Origin: Cupriavidus sp. D384
GTDB lineage: Bacteria; Pseudomonadota; Gammaproteobacteria; Burkholderiales; Burkholderiaceae
NCBI RefSeq assembly: GCF_001652915.1
Contig: NZ_BBQI01000027.1
Location: 1-33,045, forward strand
Reading direction: 5' to 3'
DNA length: 33,045 bases
Each line of letters starts with the position of its first letter. Within the stretch, counting starts at the first letter, position 1. The notes under the pieces are model-generated. The model saw only the letters and a program-made list of their open reading frames with translations. It searched no databases and was not told the origin of the DNA. Positions 26,258 to 33,045 of the stretch are shown in pieces. A program made the translations under genes and the position numbers.

Positions 26258-26276
26258 CACAGACAAGCAAAACTTG

Positions 26277-27275
26277 TTACTTCACTGCCTGGATCTTTTC
26301 CCAGTCGGCCTTGCGATAGCCCTGCGACTCGACGCTGATGTTCTTGAGCACGGCATCGCGATACTCGGGGATGCTGACCTCCGTCACGGTGATGCCTTTC
26401 TGCTTGAACACGGCCACCAGCTCCTTCTCGCGCGCCACCACATCGGCGGTGGCGCGGGCGGCGGCTTCCTGCGCCACATCCAGGAACATCTTGCGTTCCG
26501 GTTCGGACAGCTTCTTCCAGAGCGCGCCCGACACGATCGTGTTCAGGTGGTCGACGATATGGCCGGTCAGCACGATGTACTTCTGCACCTCGTAGAACTT
26601 CTTTGCCTCGATGGTGGTCAGCGGGTTCTCCTGCGCTTCCACGGTGCCGTTCTGCAGCGCCAGGTAGACCTCGGCGAAGGCAATCGGCGACGTGTTCACG
26701 CCGCAGGCCCGTGGCATGGCCAGGTACGCCGGCACGTCAGGCACGCGCATCTTCAGGCCCTTCATCTCGGTGCAGTGCGAGAACGGCTTGTTCGACGTGG
26801 ACTGGCGCGTGCCGTAGTACGTGGTGGCCACGATATGGTTGCCGGTCTTCTGCTCGTAGCCGGCCGTCAGTTCCTTGTAGATGTCGCTCCGGGTGTAGGC
26901 CAGCAGGTGGTCGGGGTTGCGGAAGATATACGGGTAGTACGTCACGCCGATGCGCGGGAACGACTTGGCGGCGAAGCTGGAGCCCGAGATGATGATGTCC
27001 ACCGTGCCCATCGCCAGGCCCTGGTTGATATCGTTTTCCTTGCCCAGTTGCGACGCCGGGAACACGTCGATCTGGTACTTGCCGTTGCTGCGCTTTTTGA
27101 TCTCGTCGGCGGCCCACACCGACCACTTGTGGAACGGCTCCGAAGTCTCATAGACATGGGCCCACTTGAGCTTGACCGGGGCAGCCTGCTGGGCCAGGGC
27201 GGGGGTGGTCAGGGTGGCGGCGAGCAGCAGGGCCGCACCGAGCATGGACGAAAACTGCCGGCGACGAAGCGTCAT
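26277..27275 (-). CDS. dctP: TRAP transporter substrate-binding protein (DctP family)
   Basis: The 332-residue product begins with a signal peptide: MTLRRRQ, a hydrophobic core, and cleavage at ALA near residue 28. It has the DctP family core: LKWAHVYETSEPFHKW, FPASQLGKENDINQGLAMG, the substrate-carboxylate Arg in GLKMRVPDVP, and the ALQNGTVEAQENP stretch. It works in the periplasm, catching an organic acid for DctQM. Neighbouring genes point to a hexonate or uronate. The start ATG 27275 has an AAAGGAGA site; the frame continues upstream to 28088 only as a shadow inside the dehydrogenase gene. A candidate regulator site lies 30 bases upstream. The 178-base gap after it carries two palindromic elements. 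Confidence 0.92.
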   Translation of the reverse strand: MTLRRRQFSSMLGAALLLAATLTTPALAQQAAPVKLKWAHVYETSEPFHKWSVWAADEIKKRSNGKYQIDVFPASQLGKENDINQGLAMGTVDIIISGSSFAAKSFPRIGVTYYPYIFRNPDHLLAYTRSDIYKELTAGYEQKTGNHIVATTYYGTRQSTSNKPFSHCTEMKGLKMRVPDVPAYLAMPRACGVNTSPIAFAEVYLALQNGTVEAQENPLTTIEAKKFYEVQKYIVLTGHIVDHLNTIVSGALWKKLSEPERKMFLDVAQEAAARATADVVAREKELVAVFKQKGITVTEVSIPEYRDAVLKNISVESQGYRKADWEKIQAVK

Positions 27276-27304
27276 GGTTGTCTCCTTTTTCGGTGAAAGA
27301 TCCG

Positions 27305-27325
27305 CCGGTCTTATTGGGTGACCGG
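27305..27325. promoter_or_regulatory. Candidate GntR-family operator before dctP
   Basis: CCGGTC (27305-27310) and GACCGG (27320-27325) form a 6-bp inverted repeat with a 9-base spacer. The GGTC-N9-GACC geometry is the same as in the operator upstream of the regulator gene. It sits 30 bases before the dctP start in the 71-base gap. The match is suggestive, not proven. Confidence 0.4.
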
Positions 27326-27346
27326 TCGGCATGCGAGGGCAAAACC

Positions 27347-28372
27347 TCACCCGGTCAACTGCACCTTGGTACTGCGGGATTTGTCCGCCGCCAGCCGGAA
27401 CGCCTCGACGGCCTGCGCCAGTGGCAACTGCGCGGACAGCAGCGGCCGCACGTCGAGCCGCCGGGTGGTCAGGTACTGCACCGCCCAGTCGAACTCGCGA
27501 CCAAAGCGGAACGCGCCCACGTAGTCGAGTTCGCGCGCCATGATGCTGTTGGCCGGAAAGTGCAGGCCTTCGGCGGGCAGCGTGCCAACCTGCACGATGC
27601 GCCCGCCCCGGCGTGTGGCCGTCAGGCATGTTCCCAGCGCCGCAGCGCTGCCGGCGGCCTCCAGGCTCACGTCGGCAATGTCCTGCAGTTCGCTGGCCGC
27701 TACCTGCGTGGTCAGGATGGTATGGTCGGCGCCCACCGCGGCGGCCACGTCGAGGGGACGCTGCGCGATATCGCACACGATGATCCGTGCCGCGCCGGCC
27801 AGTCGCGCGGCCATCACGGTCAGGCTGCCGATGGTGCCGCCGCCCGTGACCAGCACGGTCTTGCCGAGCAGCTCGCCCGCCCGGTTCACGCCGTGCAGTG
27901 CCACAGACAGGGGTTCGGCGAACGCCAGTTCGCCCAGCGAGATATCGGCATCGACGGGGGTGAGCTGCCTTTCGTGCATCAGGAAGTGCTGCCGGAACAT
28001 GCCCTGCACGTGCGGAAACACGCTGGCGCTGCCCAGGAAGCGCATGTTGCGGCAAAGGTTGTCGCGGCCGGCGCGGCAGTAGTCGCACTGGCCGCAGGCA
28101 TGCGACGGATTGATCGCCACCTTCATGCCCGGCGCCACGCGTGTCACGGCGCTGCCCACCGCCTCGACGATGCCGGAGGCTTCGTGCCCCGGCGTCAGCG
28201 GTTCCTTGATGACAAACGCGCCGACCTTGCCGTGGAAGTAATAGTGCAGGTCCGACCCGCAGATGCCGGCCGCGCCCAGGCGCACCAGCACGTCGTGCGC
28301 GCCCGGCGTGGCCGGGGCCACTTCGGTAAAGCGCAGGTCTTCGCTGGCATGGATATGGCAGGTCAGGGACAT
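27347..28372 (-). CDS. Zinc-dependent polyol/hexonate dehydrogenase (L-idonate/L-gulonate 5-dehydrogenase-like)
   Basis: The 341-residue product is a medium-chain zinc dehydrogenase. Catalytic zinc residues are Cys38 (GICGSD), His63 and Glu64 (PGHE) and Glu153. Structural zinc cysteines are 93, 96, 99 and 107. The cofactor motif is TGGGTIG at 176-182. The HYYFHGKVG stretch and overall length fit the sorbitol/L-idonate/L-threonine dehydrogenase branch. Enzymes of this type oxidise L-gulonate, L-idonate or L-galactonate at C5 to fructuronate or tagaturonate, and with the uxuB- and manD-type genes nearby that is the most economical reading. The ATG shares one base with the regulator's stop codon (TGATG), so the two are translated together; the longer frame to 28462 is rejected. 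Confidence 0.85.
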   Translation of the reverse strand: MSLTCHIHASEDLRFTEVAPATPGAHDVLVRLGAAGICGSDLHYYFHGKVGAFVIKEPLTPGHEASGIVEAVGSAVTRVAPGMKVAINPSHACGQCDYCRAGRDNLCRNMRFLGSASVFPHVQGMFRQHFLMHERQLTPVDADISLGELAFAEPLSVALHGVNRAGELLGKTVLVTGGGTIGSLTVMAARLAGAARIIVCDIAQRPLDVAAAVGADHTILTTQVAASELQDIADVSLEAAGSAAALGTCLTATRRGGRIVQVGTLPAEGLHFPANSIMARELDYVGAFRFGREFDWAVQYLTTRRLDVRPLLSAQLPLAQAVEAFRLAADKSRSTKVQLTG

Positions 28373-29109
28373 CACGACTCCTCGCTGTGGACTCTCACGT
28401 CTTTGCCATGGCCCGGCCAGGCCGCGTAGAAACGGTTGTGCGACAGTTCCAGGTGATCGCACATCGCTGCGCGCGCCGCGTCGGGCGCGCCGGAGGCAAT
28501 GGCCCTCACCACGGCACGGTGTTCGGCGATGGCGGCGGTCCAGCTTTCGGCGTTTTCGAAATGGTTGCCAAACTGGGCGAACAGCGGGTTGTGGCGCTCG
28601 TCGAACAGCTCGGCCACCAGGCGCAGCAGCACGGCGTTCTCCGAGACCTCGGCAATGCGCAGATGAAACATGCGGTCGCCGCGCACGGGAATATTGCCGC
28701 CGCCCGCTTCTTCTTCCATCAGCGCGATCGATTCGGCCAGCGCTTCCAGCAGCGCGGGCGTGCAGTGTCGCGCGGCACCGGCCGCCATTTCCCCCTCGAT
28801 CACCTGGCGGGCCCGGATCACGTCCAGCGGCGTGGCGGCCACGATGCCGCCAGCGTGCGAGGCCGGCGGCGTGGCATCGGCCGCGCAGGCATAGATGCCC
28901 GAGCCCATGCGGACTTCGACCAGGCCTTCCACCTCCAGCGCGATCAGCGCCTCGCGCACCGACGGACGCGACACGCCCAGTTGCACCGCCAGATCACGCT
29001 CGGGCGGCAGCCGCGCGCCAACGGGAAACTCGCCGCTTTCGATCAGCCGACGCAGCTGGTCGGCAATCTGGCGGTACAGACGACGCGGTTCGATCTGCTG
29101 AAGCGGCAT
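28372..29109 (-). CDS. GntR-family transcriptional regulator, FadR subfamily
   Basis: The 245-residue product has the GntR winged helix at residues 8-75 (LYRQIADQLRRLI, LPPERDLAVQLGVSRPSVRE). An all-helical FCD ligand domain follows, with the metal/ligand set Asp145, His149, His197 and His219. FadR-type regulators of this architecture (UxuR, ExuR, DgoR, LldR) control sugar-acid and organic-acid genes and usually repress until the acid binds. It is the first gene of the - strand cluster and overlaps the dehydrogenase start. ATG 29109 is chosen over 29157 because the longer frame would run through the operator and promoter -10. Its own promoter carries a TGGTCA inverted repeat on the -10 element, so it likely represses itself and the operon. 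Confidence 0.88.
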   Translation of the reverse strand: MPLQQIEPRRLYRQIADQLRRLIESGEFPVGARLPPERDLAVQLGVSRPSVREALIALEVEGLVEVRMGSGIYACAADATPPASHAGGIVAATPLDVIRARQVIEGEMAAGAARHCTPALLEALAESIALMEEEAGGGNIPVRGDRMFHLRIAEVSENAVLLRLVAELFDERHNPLFAQFGNHFENAESWTAAIAEHRAVVRAIASGAPDAARAAMCDHLELSHNRFYAAWPGHGKDVRVHSEES

Positions 29110-29134
29110 GGGAATTCCCGGGCAGGCAGCGGAC

Positions 29135-29160
29135 AAATGGTCAAGCGGTCTGACCAATTT
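29135..29160. promoter_or_regulatory. Probable operator of the GntR/FadR-type regulator
   Basis: TGGTCA (29138-29143) and TGACCA (29151-29156) form a perfect inverted repeat around 7 bases, flanked by AAA and ATTT to make a longer near-palindrome. An internal GGTCTGACC (29147-29155 region) resembles the FadR core TGGTCnGACCA. It overlaps the -10 hexamer of the regulator promoter, the expected place for repression. Confidence 0.65.
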
Positions 29161-29186
29161 CTAGGAGACTTTGCGCGGTGCTTCAA
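29158..29186 (-). promoter_or_regulatory. Sigma-70-type promoter of the GntR operon
   Basis: On the - strand a TTGAAG -35 (29181-29186) and a TAGAAA -10 (29158-29163) are separated by exactly 17 bases, each matching four of six consensus bases. The start would lie about 40 bases before the regulator ATG, with the operator spanning it. Confidence 0.5.
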
Positions 29187-29488
29187 GAAAAACTTATGGC
29201 GCGCCGCAGCAGGGCAGGCGCGGCGAGGGAAAGGGAAGGGGAGCAGGGAAGATATGACACCGCTGCATGCCAAAACTACCGCAAACCACGCTTATCTTCG
29301 CGATTTCTTCAATTTGGGCGTGCACTGCACTTGCTTCGCAAGTGGCTGAAATCATTGAGGAAAATTGCTCCAAGAGAAGCCGGAAGGACATGCCGCCATC
29401 ATGCGGGCCCCGCATTTGCTACTAAGCTTTCTTGGGATTGTCCTGCTTCTGGGGCAGTCTGACGTGTTCCATCTGTGAGGAGATCACG
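29187..29488. other. Intergenic region between divergent regulator and RcnB-like genes
   Basis: About 300 bases have no convincing gene. It holds a small stem-loop, CACTTGC/GCAAGTG at 29328-29344 with a 3-base loop. The sequence is less GC-rich than its neighbours from about 29270 to 29370. The promoter of the RcnB-like gene must lie here, but I see no clear -35/-10 pair. Confidence 0.6.
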
Positions 29489-30043
29489 ATGCAAACGAAG
29501 ACGTTAATACCCGCCGTCCTGGTCGCCGCCGGCCTGCTGGCAGTGCCACTCGCACAGGCCCAGCAACAGCAACAAATACCGGGCCAGACCCAGCCGTCGG
29601 GTCCGACCCCGATGCCGTCGCCGGGCCAGGCAGGCGCCATGCCCCCGTCCGCGACACCCATGCCGCCGGCTACCAGCGGCAAGCCGGGCATGTCGCACAA
29701 GGGACAAAGCTCCGGCTCGCAAGGCAGCATGTCGCAGGGGGGCATGTCCCAGGGCGGCATGTCGCAGGGCGGTACGTCCCAGGGCGGCATGTCGCAGGGG
29801 TCGATGTCGTCCGGCCAGCCGGGCTCGATGCCGATGGGCGCACAGTCGCCTTACTCGCCCAAGAAATGGAACAAGGGTGAGAAGCTGCCGGCCGAATTCC
29901 GCGACCGTCAGTATGTGATCGACAAGTACAAGGACTACAACCTGCCCGCGCCCAAGAAGGGCTACCACTGGGTGGGCGTCGGCGCCGACTACTACCAGGT
30001 GTCGTCGAACGGCACGATCTATTCGGTGGGGCCGGGAGGCTGA
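29489..30043 (+). CDS. Exported RcnB-domain protein with low-complexity linker
   Basis: The 184-residue product has a signal peptide (MQTKTLIPAVLVAAGLLAV, cleavage near AQA at about residue 25). A Gln run comes next, then a long Pro/Gly/Ser/Met/Gln linker (about residues 28-125) containing five SQGGM-type repeats. An RcnB-like domain follows (about 126-184: KWNKGEKLPAEFRD, DYNLPAPKKGYHWVGVGADY, ending GTIYSVGPGG). RcnB of E. coli is a periplasmic protein tied to nickel and cobalt balance; many proteobacterial relatives have no known role. ATG 29489 follows GAGGAG at 29477-29482. The linker has many Met residues but few His, so metal binding through it is only a possibility. It is a single-gene unit ended by a strong terminator. 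Confidence 0.8.
   Translation: MQTKTLIPAVLVAAGLLAVPLAQAQQQQQIPGQTQPSGPTPMPSPGQAGAMPPSATPMPPATSGKPGMSHKGQSSGSQGSMSQGGMSQGGMSQGGTSQGGMSQGSMSSGQPGSMPMGAQSPYSPKKWNKGEKLPAEFRDRQYVIDKYKDYNLPAPKKGYHWVGVGADYYQVSSNGTIYSVGPGG
29729..29803 (+). repeat. 15-bp coding tandem repeat, five units
   Basis: Units of ATGTCSCAGGGSGGC start at 29729, 29744, 29759, 29774 and 29789, each giving M/T-S-Q-G-G with the last drifting to G-S. The Ser codon alternates TCG and TCC through the first four units, so a 30-bp double unit may be what was copied. Copy number changes would keep the frame. Confidence 0.85.
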
Positions 30044-30060
30044 TCCGGGCAGGCGTCCTG

Positions 30061-30099
30061 CCATAAACAACGCCGCGATTTCCGCGGCGTTGTTTATGG
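30061..30099. terminator. Bidirectional terminator hairpin
   Basis: CCATAAACAACGCCGCG (30061-30077) pairs perfectly with 30083-30099, giving a 17-bp stem and a 5-base loop. The lower stem supplies a TTGTTTAT tail on both strands. It lies between the RcnB-like gene and the convergent prmB and should end transcription from both. Confidence 0.9.
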
Positions 30100-30157
30100 T
30101 GTACGACCAGCGCCGCACATCGGATACAGGCCGTGACGTCTGGCCTCTGTTCGAAGC

Positions 30158-31051
30158 TCAGTCCGGCAGCGCGTCGTACGTCACCAGGAATGCCTGGTCA
30201 TCCCCCGCGCTGACCGACAGCCAGACGATGTCCAGATCCGGGAAGGCGGCTTCCACGTTGTCGTGCTCGTTGCCGATTTCCACCACCAGCACGCCGCCCG
30301 GGTTCAGGCGTTTCTTGGCGCCGGCGATGATCCGGCGCACCACATCCATGCCATCGTCGCCGCCGGCCAGCGCCAGGCGCGGCTCGGCCAGGTACTCGGC
30401 GGGCAGTTCGCGCATCGACTGCTCGTTGACATAAGGCGGGTTGGTCAGGATCACGTCGTACGTGGCGCCCGAGGGCAGCGGGCCGTACAGGTCGCCTTCG
30501 AACAGCGCGATGCGCTCTTCCATCTTGTAGTCCGCCACATTGCGGCGGGCCACGGCCAGGGCGTCGGACGAGATGTCCACGGCGTCGATGCGGGCGTTCG
30601 GCCAGACGTGCGCGGCGATGATCGGCAGGCAGCCCGAGCCAGTGCAGAGTTCCAGCACCGGTCCGATCTGCCCGATATCGCCCAGCCACGGCTCCAGGCC
30701 CTCTTGTAGCAATTCGCCGATAAAGCTGCGCGGCACGATCACGCGCGAATCCACGTAGAAGCGCAGGCCATGCATGAACGCTTCATGGGTGATGTAGGCA
30801 GCCGGCACACGTTCGGTTACGCGGCGGTCGATCACCTTCAGCACCGCGTCGACTTCCTCGGGCAGCAGGCGGGCGTCCAGGAACGGGTCGAGCGTGTCGA
30901 GCGGCAGGTTCAGCGTATGCAGCACCAGGTAGGCCGCTTCGTCGTACGCGTTGGCGCTGCCGTGACCGAACGACAGCCGGGCGGCGGTAAATCGGGAAAC
31001 GGCCAGGCGCAGCAGGTCGCGGACGGTCTTCAGGGGAGATGGGGTAGCCAT
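30158..31051 (-). CDS. prmB: Ribosomal protein L3 N5-glutamine methyltransferase
   Basis: The 297-residue product has the HemK/PrmB architecture: a helical N-terminal recognition domain, then a SAM-binding fold with ELCTGSGCLPI at 134-144 and the catalytic NPPY at 204-207. PrmB rather than PrmC is indicated by length and by the N-terminal style (SRFTAARLSFGHG, RVPAAYITHEAFMHGLRFYV). It methylates a glutamine in ribosomal protein L3. ATG 31051 is chosen; an earlier in-frame start at 31069 adds only six residues. It is the last gene of a - strand group after dapE, with a 37-base gap, and runs into the shared terminator. Confidence 0.92.
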   Translation of the reverse strand: MATPSPLKTVRDLLRLAVSRFTAARLSFGHGSANAYDEAAYLVLHTLNLPLDTLDPFLDARLLPEEVDAVLKVIDRRVTERVPAAYITHEAFMHGLRFYVDSRVIVPRSFIGELLQEGLEPWLGDIGQIGPVLELCTGSGCLPIIAAHVWPNARIDAVDISSDALAVARRNVADYKMEERIALFEGDLYGPLPSGATYDVILTNPPYVNEQSMRELPAEYLAEPRLALAGGDDGMDVVRRIIAGAKKRLNPGGVLVVEIGNEHDNVEAAFPDLDIVWLSVSAGDDQAFLVTYDALPD

Positions 31052-31088
31052 GGGGGTTGGTCGCTCCAATAGTCAGTCGATCAGGCGA

Positions 31089-32616
<1,528 letters not shown>

Positions 32617-32638
32617 GGTGCGTGCAATCGGAACGAGG

Positions 32639-33025
32639 TTAACGGAACAGCAGGTTGATCGCGATGATCAGCCCGCCCAGGCCGAATGCCACGCCCGCCA
32701 TGGCCACGGCCGTCATCAGGCGCAGCCGGCGGTCCAGGCGCGCGGCCTCGCGGCGCAGGGCCTCGATCGTGATGGCGTGCTGCTCGGCCAGCAGCTTGAC
32801 CGCTTCGGCCTGCTGCACGGCGGCCGCTTCCAGTTCCGCGATGCGTGCGGCGGGGTCGCGTGGCGGCTCGGCGTCGGCCGCCTGCGCGCCTTCATCCTTG
32901 CGCTTGCCCTTCTTGAGCTTCTCGATGGTCTTGTTGGCCTGTTCGAGAATGGTGGGCAGCAGGGAGAGCACGGTACTGACGGTGGCGGGGTCGAGGGCCA
33001 TGAGTCGCTTGCGGAGGGATGGCAT
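32639..33025 (-). CDS. Coiled-coil protein with C-terminal membrane anchor, unknown function
   Basis: The 128-residue product has a basic N-terminal part (KKGKRKDEG at about 39-47), then a helical, Ala/Glu/Leu-rich coiled coil (about 58-100). A single membrane helix (about 104-125) lies at the very C terminus, ending NLLFR. It is thus tail-anchored, with most of the protein in the cytoplasm. I recognise no family function. ATG 33025 and ATG 33001 are both possible, and neither has a clear ribosome site. It is 22 bases upstream of the ArsC-like gene on the same strand and may be the first gene of that group, or may follow others outside the window. Confidence 0.65.
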   Translation of the reverse strand: MPSLRKRLMALDPATVSTVLSLLPTILEQANKTIEKLKKGKRKDEGAQAADAEPPRDPAARIAELEAAAVQQAEAVKLLAEQHAITIEALRREAARLDRRLRLMTAVAMAGVAFGLGGLIIAINLLFR

Positions 33026-33045
33026 CGGCGGGGTGGTGGGCCCCC

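Noticed and set aside
26277..28088. A 603-residue form of DctP
   Set aside because: The added N-terminal part is a shadow of the zinc dehydrogenase. ATG 27275 has a ribosome site and a signal peptide.
29178..29462. A 94-residue open frame before the RcnB-like gene
   Set aside because: Arg-rich, no ribosome site, overlaps the regulator promoter and resembles no protein.

Overview
The window looks like a chromosome or chromid segment of a GC-rich beta-proteobacterium of the Burkholderiaceae (Cupriavidus/Ralstonia-like). This rests on overall base composition, the type VI secretion (T6SS) gene set, the TRAP/sugar-acid gene cluster and the arsC-like/dapE/prmB neighbourhood. It is an inference from gene content; no rRNA or other species marker is present.

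Left part (1-11718, all + strand): one end of a T6SS locus. A low-GC stretch opens with a lysozyme-like effector gene whose 5' end appears frame-disrupted. An overlapping gene for an exported immunity-type protein follows, then a decayed second copy of that immunity gene. A 400-residue membrane protein of unknown function comes next, followed by tssM, tssA, tssF, tssG and the lipoprotein gene tssJ. The sheath, tube, baseplate-adaptor and ATPase genes (tssB, C, D, E, H, K, L) are not in the window. GC content rises sharply inside tssM, so the locus looks mosaic.

Middle-left (11719-15047): an unrecognised protein, an M14-like DUF2817 peptidase, and a convergent LysR regulator. A 370-base intergenic region then holds a 45-bp tandem repeat between two facing copies of a dispersed palindromic element.

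Centre (15048-29109, all - strand): a sugar-acid catabolic cluster. It reads from a FadR-type GntR regulator (with a visible promoter and operator) through a zinc polyol dehydrogenase, a three-part TRAP transporter, a mandelate-racemase-type dehydratase, an SDR dehydrogenase, an altronate-dehydratase-family protein, a ManD-type mannonate dehydratase and a fructuronate-reductase-family enzyme. A strong hairpin then separates an MFS symporter and a metal-dependent amidohydrolase. Together the genes suggest TRAP import of a hexonate or uronate such as L-gulonate or L-galactonate. It would be oxidised at C5, reduced to mannonate or altronate, and dehydrated to 2-keto-3-deoxygluconate. A second dehydratase plus dehydrogenase pair would serve another sugar acid. 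The KDG kinase and aldolase are not in the window.

Right part (29110-33045): an RcnB-domain exported protein with a short glycine/serine/methionine repeat and a 17-bp perfect-stem bidirectional terminator. Beyond it lies a housekeeping - strand group: prmB, dapE, an ArsC/Spx-like protein and a coiled-coil membrane protein.

The best candidates for something undescribed are the effector/immunity module with its homopolymer-broken second immunity gene, the unknown 400-residue T6SS partner, and the multi-dehydratase sugar-acid cluster with its palindromic elements.
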